Shown here: one piece after another, positions 47,806-60,611 of the stretch
How positions within the stretch are numbered: the stretch's first letter is position 1
How the letters are laid out: the number at the start of each line of letters is the position of its first letter
Position numbers and translations under genes: made by a program
DNA from: Microbotryum silenes-acaulis
Taxonomy: Eukaryota > Basidiomycota > Microbotryomycetes > Microbotryales > Microbotryaceae
DNA length: 64,000 bases
Reading direction: 5' to 3'
Assembly: GCA_003665825.1 (NCBI GenBank)
Contig: QPFY01000018.1
Location: forward strand, 186,001 to 250,000
The notes under the pieces: generated by a model
What the model was told of the DNA's origin: nothing
Databases searched by the model: none
What the model saw: only the letters and a program-made list of their open reading frames with translations

Positions 47806-49156
47806 ATGAACACCCCATCCACCTCCACCTCCGCCCCCGTTGATCCCAACCGTCCCTCGAAGCTCAGCATCGTCCCCTCCTCCCGCACGACTCTCCAACT
47901 TCGTCGACCTACAAAGAAAGAAGCCTCCACTGAAGACCCGCCCCGGACAGATGAAGTCGACACAGAATTCGATGAAGACGACGAGGAAGTCGAACATGAA
48001 CAGGATATCGATACGTATGGGATTGCGGGGAGGTCAGTTTGGTGTCCGTCTTTCGCAACAAGTGGGGGTTAGCTCACACTCTCTCTCTCACGAATTTTCT
48101 TCCGTGACAGGACATGGGAAGCCGCCTACTTAATGAAACGCTACTGCAAACCACCATACGCATCCATCTCCAAACTCGTATTCGAACCCCCCTGCCCTCT
48201 ATTCGTCCAACCTCCCTCCACCGAAGACTCTTCCTGCCCCCCTCCGTCACAAAGAACGAAGCAGCGAAAACGAACCGTCGTCGAAATCGGTTCTGGAACG
48301 GGATACCTCTCCCTCCACCTCCTTCCCTTTTTGAAAGAGTCGGATCGGTTGATCGTCACGGACCTTCCGGAAGTGTGTCCTTTATTACGCACGAACCTAG
48401 GTATTTCGGCAACCACCGAGGAAAGGGAAGAACGAAGGAGCGACGGGAAGGGCAAAGGCTCGCATGTTCAGACTACGTTGGGGGATGTCAAAGTGAGACC
48501 CTTACCTTGGGGCGATGAAGAGGCTTTCGAGAAGCTCGAGAAAGAATTCGGTTTGTTTTCCTCGGCCGATGACGACTCGAACACAGGTCCAGGTCCGGAC
48601 TTGATCCTCGCTTCGGACCTCGTCTACTTCCCCTTCCTATACCCCGGTCTATTACGCACCTTAATTTGGTTGACCCAACCACGGAATAAAGGGTCTCGGA
48701 AAGATGCGAGTGATACATCGAGGAAGGAACAGGACGCCCCCCAAGTCGTGCTCGGGTACAAGATCCGCAGTTTGCCAAGAGAAGAACCGTTTTGGAAAGC
48801 TTTTGGTGAGTTTCAGTTTCGGTGATCGGGCCCGTCGGACTTTCGTCCAGGATCACACACTCAACGGGGGATGAGTTACAGGCATTTGGTTCGATTTCCG
48901 ACCCGTGTACTACCGACCCATCGCCACCTCAGCCCAAGACCCAAACACCACCTTGCCCTCTCCCGCCGCCGACGAAGATCACTGGCATCGTTTCGGTGAA
49001 ACCTCCGAAGGCCAAGACCAGCTCTTCATTTTCGTATGCACTCGCAGACCCAAAACTCACACTTGGGATGTACCGAAAGAGGATGAGGCGTTGATGAATG
49101 GTCTAGGGTCGGATGATCAGTTCGAGACCTTGTTGTTACTGGGGATGGAGTGCTGA
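47806..49156 (+). CDS. Protein-lysine methyltransferase, METTL21/Methyltransf_16 family
   Basis: Three exons (47806-48032, 48111-48805, 48882-49156) give about 398 residues. After an acidic N-terminus (EFDEDDEEVEHEQD) comes YGIAGRTWEAAYLMKRYC, the family's entry motif, then SAM motif I VVEIGSGTGYLSLHLLP, VTDLPEVCPLLRTNL, VRPLPWGD, and DLILASDLVYFPFLYPGLL in place of the DxxY methyl-transfer loop. The C-terminal part has insertions. Family members methylate elongation factors and other proteins in the cytosol; yeast Efm-type or Rrg1-type assignment cannot be made by eye. It converges with the F-box gene (187 bp apart). Confidence 0.85.
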
Positions 49157-49343
49157 GAATTAAGAGTGTTTCTTCGTACCAGGCTATGCGCTCCCTTGCA
49201 TAATATCTGATAGATGTTGAAATATATATACGGACTACAACAACTCGAGGACGCGATCCAATACGAAAAAGGAAATGAACGATCAACACAACAGACCGGA
49301 AAGCGAGCTTTAGCCCCTTGCCCTTTCCACCACCTCGGCTCCC

Positions 49344-51363
49344 TCACTCACTCCCACTCTCCGCCTCCCCTTCAAAATGCGGAAAGTACCAAAACGGCCC
49401 ACACGGTCCAGCAGGCTCATGATTCGCCGTAGACCAAGTCCCTACCACCCCGAACCTACTCTTGGGACCCCCGACCTGAACCCCATTCATCAACCACTGG
49501 TCCTGCCCCGAATAACGGATGATGTATTGCCAATGCACTTCGTTGTCCGGGGTCATGGAGACCGTGCCGCGAATGGAACGTTGGGGTTGTTGTTGCATGT
49601 GCGGGTGGGAGGTGAGGAAGGTGCCGTTAAAGTGGAGGGGTTCGGATGTCCCGATGAAGGAGAGGGGCGTGTTACCCTGAGATGAGGGAGTCGAGGTAGA
49701 AGGTCCAGCTTCAAGAGGCGAGGTCGACGAGCTGCTCGCTTTCGCCTCGACTTCGCCAAGCGTCTCCGACGTAGTTGGCGAAGCCTCCCCCTCGCCATCC
49801 TCCTCGTTTTGCTCACTCTCTTCGCTCCCTGAATCCACGCTCTCCTCCTCCGAATCCAACCCAAAGTCCCCATCATCCTCCTCATCATCATCGCTATCCC
49901 CCTCCCCTTCCCCCGGCCTAGTACGAACCTCATCGAACCCGGTCCCAACATCCCTCCAATTCCGATCAGGAGGGTACGGCAATTCCCCTTCAGGTAATAG
50001 CTTCAACTTGAGCCGCATGATGTCGCCGATGGCTTCGGATTCGCCTTCTAGGGTGCTGCGGTATTCTGGACTGCGATGGAAGCTGTGAGTCAAGGGTGAA
50101 AGAGAAGGTATCAGGTCCTCCCCTATCAGCAGTTGGGAATCGGAGCCCTTGGGCGACGACCCACTCACTTGAAGTGTTCAAACGATCTATAATCCAAGAA
50201 CGCATACGTCCCTCTAAACTCCGTCTCCTCCACCCCTGCCCAATCCCTCACCTTCTGTTCTGAACCATCCCAATTCTTGCCTTCCCCTTCCCCTTCCCCC
50301 GCCCTCGGTCCTCGCCTCGTCGTTTCCCACCCCTGAGGAATCTTCGCCTCTTGATGCACCCCATTTGCTTGTGCCTCATTCAAGTTCGCCGTCATGACGA
50401 TGCTCAACGAGAGCACTTTATTCCAATTGACCCTTCCCGATCGATCGGCCAAGAACGGTCCCCAATGCGAAGCCTTCTTAAAGTTCGTCTCGCGATAAAC
50501 GACCTCCCTCGCGATCGTACGTCGATCGGGATCCTGGGATAGGATACGCATTAGACTGGGTGTGGCCAAGGCTTCGAGATGATGGAGTAAGGCGTCGACT
50601 TGGTTCGCGTTGGGGAACAGGTACGTTTCGGGTTCGGAGACGTGCTGCCTTGTATTGCGCCGACTGGCACTCGGTTTGCAACGAGTCGAAACGGAGGGAA
50701 ACAACTCTTGGGCATTGAAGTGCTCGTTCAACCATACTTGATTCGCGGAACTTGATTCATCAACCTCGTGGAAGCGCGGTAAAGATGCCTTGCGGGATGG
50801 ATGTGGTTTTCGTGAGGTAGCGATGTCGAGGATCGCTTGCGTGGCTCGTAGGTCGAGGATCGGATGAGGGGCGTGAAGGATTTGCCGCGCGTAGATGCGT
50901 TCTTGTAATGCTTGACGATAGTCGAAATCCCCCGAGGATGAAGATGCGGCGCTTGGAGAAGAAGCTACTGAAGATGATCCCGCTTGCCAAGTTCCTTCCC
51001 GGCTTTCAGCGTCGTTCGCCTTGGTCGTCCGAGTCACCTCGCCCAACCCGGCTACGGCTATGGGAGGATCGAAGATAGCGAGGAAGCACGCCTTCCACAA
51101 CATCGCGCTACCCTCGACATGCTCGTACGCTTCTCTGCACGTCGCTCCGAAATGCACGACGTCAACTGGGTCCGCGAATACGAGACAGTGGTGTAGGAGC
51201 TGTGCAAGGGTGGGACGGAGTCGAGGTGGCGGTCGAAGTGGGGAAGCACGATCATTCGATCAACCGAGCGAGAGCGACGTGGGGTGGGTGTCAATACCTG
51301 CACCCTCGATTGAATGCACAACGTACATACCTCTGGTGGCAGATCAAGTGGTGATGAAGCCAT
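49344..51363 (-). CDS. F-box protein
   Basis: Three exons (51363-51331, 51199-50169, 50070-49344) give about 596 residues. The first 11 codons (MASSPLDLPPE) and the start of exon 2 (LLHHCLVFADPVDVVHFGAT) together make a classical F-box (LPPE..L..CL...DPVDV..F..TCR), the Skp1-binding module of SCF ubiquitin ligases. The rest is a long, unrecognised substrate-binding region with an acidic stretch (DSDDDEEDDGDFGLDSEEES) and a C-terminal part WQYIIRYSGQDQWLMNGVQ to GPFWYFPHF that looks like a beta-rich domain. Substrate unknown. Confidence 0.8.
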
Positions 51364-51712
51364 GCTAACCAAGTCGGATGTCGATGATGGGATCGGGGGT
51401 GAAAGACGCAGCAATCAAGCTATCAAGCAAGAGCCCTGTGCGCGCCTGTCGCTGTCACGGACACGCTCCACTTATCTCGATTGTTCATGAAGCGGCACCG
51501 CCCCGGGCTCGTCTCCCCCGAGCGCCAACGTAAACCATAGCTCTCACGCACTCGATTTGAGGGCCATCAATTGCGTTTTGTGACTTGAGCACTTGCAAAG
51601 TAAGAACGTCCGTGGGTAAAAGATTAACAGAGCCACACACAAAACACGCAAAAGTTGTCCTTGCAATCCTCAATCCTGCCATTCACAAGAGAATCCTACC
51701 GGTCTCTCCTCT

Positions 51713-54700
51713 TTACAAACCCTGCTTGATCCTCAACGAAAAATTCACAACCACCGCCAAGAACAGCACCGCACACAAAGCCGTCGGCCCAAAGTAATCA
51801 TGGTAGATGACTGCCTCGCGGTTACGGATCTTGGTCACGCGCCAGTAGTAGGTGTAGCCCGTGTATAGCAATGAGAGCAACGCGACGACGGTGAAGGAGG
51901 AGGAGGCGGCGAGGGCGATGTCGTCTGTGTGAAGGAATCAAGCGGTTCAGTATCACATAGGGAATGACGGGAAAGAGTGAACACTCCAAAGACTTACCAT
52001 GAGGATCAGAGAAGGACAAGATCCCAATGCCGATCGCCGAAACAACGACGCTAAACTCGACCCACGACAAAGCTGCAAAGATCAATGGTCCCATAAATCA
52101 GCCTCCACCCACTTCACTCGAAACCCAGGATCTTGAAAGCGCTCACTCGTCCTCTCATTCGCGTAAAACACCTTGGGCTCGACCCTGACCGGAATAGCGA
52201 CCTTCTTCCCCGCCTGCGCGCGGAATGAGCTGACATACTCGACCCTCCCAGGCGTCAACGAAATACCCGAAGGGTTGATCGTCTGTTCCTCCCCGTTGAC
52301 CCCATTCTCCCTTCCACCACCACTCCCACTGCCCGCACCACCACCTCGAGAAGAACGTTCGTTCAACCCCCTTGATCGTTCGGTCTCGTACTTGGAGTCC
52401 AACAACTTGCTCAGATTCGCGGGCGTCAACTTGGGGAAGATTTCATGCTGTTTCCTCGCATTCGCCGAGGTCGAAGCATCCGCAGTAGACAAAGCTTGTC
52501 CCACTCCCGAAGCCGCATGCTTGGACGCTTCGTCACGGAATGCTTTGGCTTCCGCCGCAGCTTGGGGAGGGAGGTTCGCCCAACCTGCTTCGTCAGACGT
52601 GATCGCCTGATGACGGTTATCGTCCTCGTCGACCTCGTCATCCGACACAGGCTCCGTGTACTGCGCCAACTCGGCTTCATGTGACGCGCCATCCGACGGC
52701 GTGTTCGATTGCGAGGTATGCGACGGTGCCGGACGCTGGATCTGCGCCTTCCTCGTCGCCGGTTTACGAATATCCGTCTCCATCTGCGGCAACCAGAACG
52801 GCACGAGGTCGACTCGATTCGGCAACAGGGTCGCGCAACCATGGATGAATTTCGAAAATTTGGGCACGGCCTCGACCAAATGAGACGAGACGAGTTCGCG
52901 CACCCATTCGGGCGGTTGTTGGCCCATCTCGGTCTGCAACTTGACCTCGAGCACACCGTAAGGGAATAGTTCCTTGTCCTCGTCCGGCAATTGAGGGAAA
53001 GGCCAATCGATGCCAATGTCTGTTCGACGCCAATTGTCGCCCGAGCGCGTCACACCATCCCAGTTATCCTCACGAATGAGCGAAAGCTGCGTATCGAACG
53101 AGATGCGCACCCTCGCGTCACCAGGCAGCTGGAACGCCGTTCGGTTGTAGAACGTGCGCATGACCGGTCCCAACTTCTTGTGCTTGACTGCGGCCTGCAC
53201 CTCCCGTGCGAGCTTGAGCATCGAATCAATCTCCTTGTCCGATTTCTTCCCTTTCTTGCGCAAAGCCTCAAACGTCTCGTCCACCGTATACCGCCCAGCG
53301 AGGAAATCGTTGAGGTATTCCTCCTTGATCGGGAACCGCGCCTTGACGGACTTCTCTCCCGTCCAGTCCTCGCGATGGGTCTTGCGCTCGACAAAGATCG
53401 TCTTAACGTCCATCCCACCGTACCAACGCATGCGGATCGCCTCGGCCCCTTCGGTCTTTTCCAATCGTCCCAGATACAGGTCGAGGTCCTGAGCAAAGTC
53501 AAACGCACGCATCAGTCACCAGAAACGGCAGCTGCTGAGCTCGGGCAATGCGCCTACGCACGCCGTTGTCAAAGTAGATCGACGAGATGGCCGCATCCTC
53601 TTGCTGGAAAGGCTTATCAGGGTTGAAGACTGCGAATCAAAAATATGACATATCAGCTTTGGTCCCACCGACCGTGGGAGGTCGAAAACGACCCACCCAA
53701 AACAGGCAAGTGCTTGAGGATGACGAGCTTGAGTTGGACGTAGTTGTCCTGTGAGGAGTGTCGACCATGTCAGCTTTCTACGCCCCGATTCCCCCGAGCG
53801 ATTCGTAAGTGCTGGACGAAAACCAACCGGATGAACCCAGTACTGTTGGAACATCGAAGGCACGAACCAGCCAAATCGATATCAGCTTCCACGTTCGTCT
53901 AATCAAAGTCCGACTCGTGAACTGACCTTGGTCGTCTGTCGAACAAAAGCGCTTTGTCCACCACCGGCACTCGAGTCACCCATGACAGGGTGTCCTCGCG
54001 TCCGGACGAGGTTGTACAACCTCGACAATTGCACGATGATCGAGTCCTGAGCGAGGACATATATACGGTTGGGTCAGCGACTGTTGGCAGAAAACTTCGG
54101 CCTAATCGCGGATGGTGACTGACGTAATTCTCCTTGTAAAAGGGCTTGCGATCGAGGAAGCTGCGCATGAATTGCCCTCGGAGTTGGAACCTAGTTCGTT
54201 TCTGTTTACCGCAACATCTGCTTGAAGTCAGTACCCGTCTCCGATACGCTAAGCCTGTTTGGTATAAAAGTCATGACAAACATCGTGTTTCCTAGTACCG
54301 GACCGAACACTGAGATCAGTACCAGACATAGCATCCCCAATATTTACCTAGATCGACTCACTTTACGATCTTGACGAAACCGGTAAAGTTCAAATGGGTG
54401 AAGTGGCCCAAATCATGCACATCCGCAATCACGTTGGCCAAATCCTCCTCCAAATCGACGAAGCGATCCTCCGTCTCATCATCCGTATCATCGTCCGAAC
54501 CTCCATCGTCACCCAATTCCTCGGGATGTCGACCTGCTTCCGAGGCAGTCGGCGTAGGAGGGGCCGACGAATCGGCATGCGCGATGAGGTGCTTGACCTC
54601 TTCTTCGTAGGCCGAGATTTTGCCCGTCAATTCGCTCATCTGGTGAACAAAAGAATCAAACGAAGGACGAGTGTTTTTTTAGCGCTCGGAAAGGTCATAC

Positions 54701-55568
54701 ACTGCCTTCTCGCGTAACCTAGCCGATTCTGACCACCTTGCTTTCCTGGAACTTGACAACCTTGTCCAACTCGCCCTCCAAAGCTGAATGAAATCAAGTC
54801 AACCCAAAGATCATCAGCGCGCGCACCGAGGCCCCTCCAGGCAACACAAACTCCACAACAAACCTTTAATAAAGTCAGCCTCGTCGGCATCGTCCCACTT
54901 GTGCTGCGATTGCCGGTCCTTGATGAAGCGCTTCAAGCCCGAATCTGAAGTGTGAGAGATGATTTGGAGCGAAGAAAATGCCGGCGGAGGAAGGAGAGGT
55001 TTTTTCAACGAGGATTCCCGAAGATTCCCAAGGAAAAGGAGGTACCGGAGATTCAAAAAGGATCTCAAGGAGTTAGTTCATGGTTCCGCGAATCCGATCG
55101 GAAACCTTCCTCCGCCTTCCCGCCCCCCACTTTTCCCACTTTTTAGCCGAGGAGGCACGTTTCAGGGGGCGTCGGTTTGGAACAGCGGGAAGAGAGAACT
55201 TACAATCGATGTAGGAAGATTGCCAATCCTGATCTATAAACACGCACGGAAGGAAGACAAGGTTTCAACAAAAAAAAGGTCAGTACAGAGGAACCTACTC
55301 AAAGTTACATCCTTGCGCAAAAGTGCGCGGCGCTTGCATGTCGATCAGCAGCAGATGATATCCACGGCGAGCCAAAACCGGTTCGTTGTCGCCCGTCGTC
55401 GAACGAGAGCGCCGTCGATAGTCCCAGCGGAGAGCCTCAGCGGTGGGGAGGATAAACGTACACAGAGCATCCTTGATGACGGATCCGACTGATGGGAGAA
55501 CAGGACAAGATTAGCTCTCTAGTCGTCGGTGCGGAGGTGGTTTTGATGCGGAACTACTGACACTTCAT
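51713..55568 (-). CDS. VTC4: Vacuolar transporter chaperone 4, polyphosphate polymerase
   Basis: Fourteen exons: 55568-55562, 55488-55462, 55233-55204, 54944-54864, 54783-54737, 54639-54362, 54190-54124, 54046-53927, 53842-53828, 53748-53697, 53629-53562, 53488-52147, 52072-51998, 51924-51713; about 806 residues. Vtc4 makes polyphosphate from ATP at the vacuolar membrane and moves it inside. The SPX domain ([45 protein letters not shown]) senses inositol pyrophosphates. The tunnel-shaped VTC domain has [22 protein letters not shown] (catalytic Arg pair), [12 protein letters not shown], and GVLEVKLQT (metal Glu). A long disordered insert separates this from three TMs ([18 protein letters not shown] on). 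Catalytic residues point to Vtc4, not to the regulatory Vtc2/3. The first exon is only 7 nt, the ninth 15 nt. Confidence 0.93.
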
Positions 55569-56280
55569 CGCGCCGGCTGATCAGGCGGATTTGGCTTGGT
55601 GGCTGTCAGACGAGGGGCTGAATGGGGTATAGCTTGAATCACCGAAGCTCTAATCGAATCGCAAGCGCAAGGCAGTCTCGCAAAGGTGGATTGGTAGACG
55701 GGATAGGGAGCCGGGTCGAACGAAGAGGATGGAGGAGCGACCGTCCGAGGAACGTGAGAACCGCGAGCGGCGGCTTCCATTCGCGCGCTCGGCTCGATCA
55801 TCATCCCCAAAGAAAAAACATCGCCTGTGAAATCAAGCTCCTTTCATCTCATATCTCCGATTTTTCAGATTAAGGACATCAGTCCCATTCCAGCTAAAAA
55901 TGCTTCACTGCCCCTCCCCATCAGGGAGCTTCTTCATCTCGAACAGACCTCCGCCGTCAAGTTTATTGCCGAGAGGATCCGGCGAAGCGGACGTTCCGGC
56001 TAATCGCGATCACTGATTGGTCCGTTCTCCCCCTCCCCACGTGCACGTGCGACTAGAGCTTGAGCGCCTGAGCCACGGGTCAGGAGAAGCAGGCCTCCTG
56101 CCAGTGATCTACAAGACGTTCCTTTCTCCGAGGACACAACCGTTCCTTCACTTTTCATATTAGAATGGTCTTCCTTCCCACCAGATATTACGTAGTTTCT
56201 ACTCTTGCTCCACATATTACGTCTCCCAGAAATTAGCCACCAATCCACTTCCCCTCCTCAATACCCCTCTCCACACTCCA
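55569..56280. other. Intergenic region
   Basis: Promoter side of VTC4 and 3' flank of the farnesyl diphosphate synthase gene. No ORF, RNA gene or repeat supported. Confidence 0.5.
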
Positions 56281-58011
56281 TTACTTCTGCCTCTTGTAAA
56301 CCTTCTTCAAAAAGGCCCTAAACACCTCCCTCTTCAAACCGTCTCCGCCTTGTTCCGGGATGGTCTCGATCACCGCATTGATGCGCTTGTACGACTCTGC
56401 CTCGTATTCATCGAACGCTTGGGCGAGTCCGAGTTGCTTGTAAACTTCCTTGACGCGCGCTTCGGATTCGGACGATTTGACGCCGTAATTTTCCTATGCA
56501 AAATATCACGATGGGTCAGCTTTACTCCGGGAGAAAAAGTTTTCTTCATCATCGGAGACGTCATCCCTCCCACTCACATCCAACACTTTCCTCTGCCCTT
56601 CATCGGCCTTGGCCAGAGCGGCATTGATCAACCAACTACACTTGTTATCCAAAATGTCCGTCCCGATCTTGCCAATCTGTTCCGGGGTACCATAACAATC
56701 GAGGTAATCGTCTTGAACTTGGAAGTATTCCCCCATCGGGAGGAGGATGTCGAGCGCTTTCTTGTACGAGGATTCGGTGGTGACGCCGGACATGTGCATG
56801 GCCAAGGCGACGGGGAGGTAGAAGGAGTAGAAAGCGGTTTTGTACACCACGATCAAGTGGTGTCTAGAGCGAGGTGAGGAGCAGTCAGGTTTCCTGGGAT
56901 ACGATTTCCTTCGAACCCTACACTCCGAAAGCAAACTCACTTGTCCAACGAAAATTTACCCAAATCGACCGAATCTTCGGGGGCGGTGATGAGGTCGATC
57001 AACTGACCCATCTCGGTCTGGAACGTAGTCTACCATCGATGGAAAGAACCAAACTATCCCCATGATTAGCTCTTTCCCGCGGATCGTAACGCAGGATCAG
57101 CACCTGGGCGCCAAACGTACTTCAAGGAACAACTCCAACAGATCGACGTAGTACTTCTCAGACCGGAAGTACTTCTTGAGCAAGTGGTAGATCGCGGCTT
57201 CGAGCATGAAGGCGTCGTTGATGGCGATATTGCCTACGCCTTTCTGGAAAGTGGGGAAGATGGATGGAGCGATGGGGGAGATGCGAAATCAGTGATTGAT
57301 TATAAATCATCTGGGAATGATGTGTTTTGGACGCGAGCTTACAACTCGATACCAACAAGGTTGTCCCCTACGTGTAATGGATTGATCCATCATATCATCC
57401 GCGACCAAGAAATACGCTTGGAGCTGTACACACCACATCCCCCCAGACACACGATCAGCATCCCATTCGTTTGTAGTCCGGTGATCCGTTGTGAGCTTGA
57501 TACAGCACACACCAACTCGATACACCACCCCAGGATCGCGGCTTGCTTGTATTCATGGTCGGTCAAGTCGGAGCCTTTGAGGATTTGGACCGTGTCGACG
57601 ACGGAGATGCCGCGGTTCAATTTGCCTGGATGGAAGGCCCGTGATTAGTTGGGGTGTACGAGAAGTGTTTGCGAGCTCGTCGGTGGTGAGTCGGCCGTTA
57701 TAGCATCCCAGCTTGCTTCCATCCCACGCGACGACGATCGACAGCGACGAGGGGAACCCGTCACCTCCCTCTGCGATAACTTACCCCCGGGTGAATTATG
57801 ATCCAAGTTCTATTCTCGCCCCAAACCATCGCAAACAAAAACGGATCAGCGACCGTCCCGTTGGCGCACCCCCATCGGTCTGCAAACCAACCTGCTTGAA
57901 CCACTCGGTCGCCTCCTTGGGCATCTTTTGCGCTTCGAGGTAAGCCACCAACTCGTCCCTGATCCCGGGCCAGATGGAGAGGAACTTGTCGCGCGAGGCG
58001 GTGGAGGACAT
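56281..58011 (-). CDS. ERG20: Farnesyl diphosphate synthase
   Basis: Eight exons (58011-57892, 57809-57785, 57625-57513, 57423-57343, 57243-57121, 57029-56941, 56863-56578, 56493-56281) give about 349 residues. It condenses DMAPP/GPP with IPP to farnesyl diphosphate for sterols, dolichol, ubiquinone and prenylation. The first aspartate-rich motif is [20 protein letters not shown], with aromatic residues just before it as in C15-producing enzymes. The second is [33 protein letters not shown] and the C-terminal KVYKRQK complete the family pattern. The basic C-terminus that binds the IPP diphosphate is present. Full length and intact. Confidence 0.96.
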
Positions 58012-58451
58012 GATGGGGAAAGAGTGTGTGGAAGGAGTGTGTAGGGGAGAGTGGGGTACGAGGAAGAGAAAGAGAGAAGGGACACGCGCCGCGCTTCCTC
58101 CCATCAGATCGCCCCAGCTGTCCGGGGACACTCAGATGAGAAAGACCGCCACGCTCGGGCCTTCGCGCCTCGTAACCAAACCAACCTTCTTCCCTCCCTC
58201 CCCCGATGAGATTTGACCGAGCAATCCAAAATCCTCTCCTTTTTTCCTGTGACCTCTTCTCCCATCTGATCCGCGGGTACCGAGATAGACTATTTCATTT
58301 TCAATTACAAAAATGATTCCCCGGAGTGCTGGATGAACCTACTCCTCCTCCGACGCATTGGTAAGTCTACCCAAGTTCGAAACGACTCTTTACTCAGAGA
58401 AAAGAAAAGAAAAAAAAGACATCCCAAATACAAAACTGCACTCCCACAAGC
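58012..58451. other. Intergenic region
   Basis: Lies between the FPP synthase start and the DnaJ stop codon, both genes on the minus strand, so it holds the FPP synthase promoter and the DnaJ 3' UTR. An A-rich block at 58395-58420 may belong to the latter. Confidence 0.5.
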
Positions 58452-59947
58452 TCACGTCAACAGCTTCCTCAGTCCCTCGACCTGACTCGCACTCAAACGA
58501 GCCGGGAACTCCACCTGGACCTTGACCAGCAAATCCCCCTTCTTCTTCGGTGCGTTCTTCCTCGAAATCGGCATACCTTCACCAGGGACTTTGATGACCT
58601 GACCGGAGGAAAGCGGTTTCCCACCCGACGTAGGACTGGGATAAGGTACATCCACTTTGATCGTTCGCCCGTCCAACGTCGTGATGGAGCTTGTCTTGGC
58701 GTCTGCTGACGAAGGGCCCGTGAGAGCGTCGACGAGGGGTACCTTGAGTTCGTAGATGAGGTCGTCACCTTCACGTTTGAAGGTCGGGTGCGGCTTTTCT
58801 TCGATCACAAAGACGAGATCTTGGGCAGACGTAGCGGTTTCGTGGCCGGCTTTGGCGAACCGAACTTTGGTACCGGCTTTCCATCCGGGCTTGACGGCGA
58901 CTGCAGGAAGAAGGGAAGCGATAACGCCATCAGCTTTTCCGTCCCCGATGAGAACCTCGCCTCAGATCCAACAAAGAACCTACTCTCGAGCGTGTTGGCC
59001 TCTTCGCCACCCGCACGACGCTTCTTGGTGACCTTGAGCTTCTTGGTCGCGCCCTTGTACAGATCCTCGAGCGAGACAGGCAATTGCTTGACTGTAGGGT
59101 CAGGGAAGCGTCAAGGGGTCAGTTTTTCACCCTGTACTGCTGATACTTCCAACCCACGCGCCCGATAACTTACCAACTTCCTGCGGCTTCTCCTCGCGAT
59201 ACTCCTCATCACTCGTATCCATCGGACCGCCGGGCATACCTCCCATCCCCCCCATCCCCCCCATCCCGGCAAACGGATTCCCCCCGGCCCCACCCCTCGC
59301 ACCTCTCCCACCGCCCATCCCCCCCATACCCCCCATACTCCCAAACAACGAAGCAAAGATATCATTCGGATCCGAAGGTTGGAATCCACCGCCACTGGAC
59401 CCTCCACCTGGCGCTCCTCCCGACGTAGAGAAGGAGAATCCACCGGATGGGAACCCACCTGGGAACCCACCTCCTGCTCCCGCGAAGGGGTTCCCTCCTG
59501 CGCCTCCTGGCGGTGGGCCTCCTCCTCCACCACCACCGCCCATTTTGAGCCCTTCTTCACCGAATTGGTCGTAGATGGCTCTTTTATTCGAGTCCTGTGT
59601 TTTTCAAATGAAAATTCATCAGTATCTCGCATGTCCCATCCGAGCTGGCGAAGAAAGCTCAGAGTAAGACTCACCGTCAACACCTCAACGGCCTCGCTAA
59701 CTTCCTTGAATTTCTTGGATGCCTCCTCCGTATTATCCGGGTTTCGATCGGGGTGATAGAGCATCGCTTTCTTCTTGTACGCAGAGCGAATCTCTGGGAG
59801 GAGGAGGGATTAAAATCATGACGAGAGTCAGTTCATCGTTCCCGAACGAGTTGTCAGACGATCCCCCCCCAGAGCTGAGTACCTACGTTGTTCATTCGCA
59901 TCCTTCTGCAGTCCAAGGATCGCATAGTAGTCCTTTCCTTTAGCCAT
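58452..59947 (-). CDS. SIS1: DnaJ-type Hsp40 co-chaperone, class B (SIS1/DNAJB-like)
   Basis: Five exons (59947-59887, 59793-59675, 59594-59174, 59091-58984, 58900-58452) give about 385 residues. The J domain runs from [15 protein letters not shown] through the HPD in [12 protein letters not shown] to [11 protein letters not shown] long Gly/Phe and Gly/Met-rich linker (repeats of GGMGGM and NPFAG) follows, then two C-terminal substrate-binding barrels ([20 protein letters not shown] on) and a dimerisation end. There is no CxxCxGxG zinc-finger, which marks class B. It should stimulate cytosolic and nuclear Hsp70. No C-terminal EEVD-like or HDEL signal. Confidence 0.92.
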
Positions 59948-60611
59948 GCTGATCGGTCCTTGTTTGTATGATCACTTGTTTCGAATGCGAGGGCGTGTGC
60001 GCGTGTGTGCGTGTGCGAGTTCAAGCGATAAGCCTGGTGGTGGGACGGGGTGAGTGACGTCGAATGTGGGTGTGTGCTTCGATGGGATTCCTTGACGGTG
60101 GGTTCGGTCGAGTTTGAGCTCGAGTGATATGAGGTACTTTGTTCGTGGGTTCGAATGTGCCTACCTTTGAAGCGAAACTGCTTGGATCTTGTGTTGGTGT
60201 GTTGGTGTGTAGTCGTGTGTAACGACGTGCGTATATGCGTGTGTTGTAAGTAGGTGGATAGCGGAAGGAAGCCAAGCTGTCCCGAGATGGCCGCTGGCCG
60301 CTGGCCGCTGGAGCCGATCCCGATGGAAGCGGATGGAAGCCCCACCCAACCTTCTCGGACCTTCCAGCACACTCTAGCATTTTCGCCATCTCCCGAGCTT
60401 TGACCGTCGGACATATCACGGACACGGGGTTTCTTTTGTTGGTTCCAACAAGCTTTGTACGATTTGTCAAAAGAGGCAACAACAATCGAAAAATGAAAAG
60501 AGAAGTGATCCAAGCAAAAACGAACAGCAGGACAAACGTCGCCCCCCCGCTCCAACAAACATCATTTTCCAAGTCCTCATCCCCCCCCCCCCCCCCCCTT
60601 CCATCCATGCC
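59948..60611. other. Intergenic region
   Basis: DnaJ promoter and the 3' UTR of the PAS-GATA gene. Contains TG/TGTG-rich DNA at 59980-60250, a short ggccgct repeat at 60290-60310 and 18 consecutive C at 60581-60598, 14 bases after the PAS-GATA stop codon. No gene supported. Confidence 0.5.
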
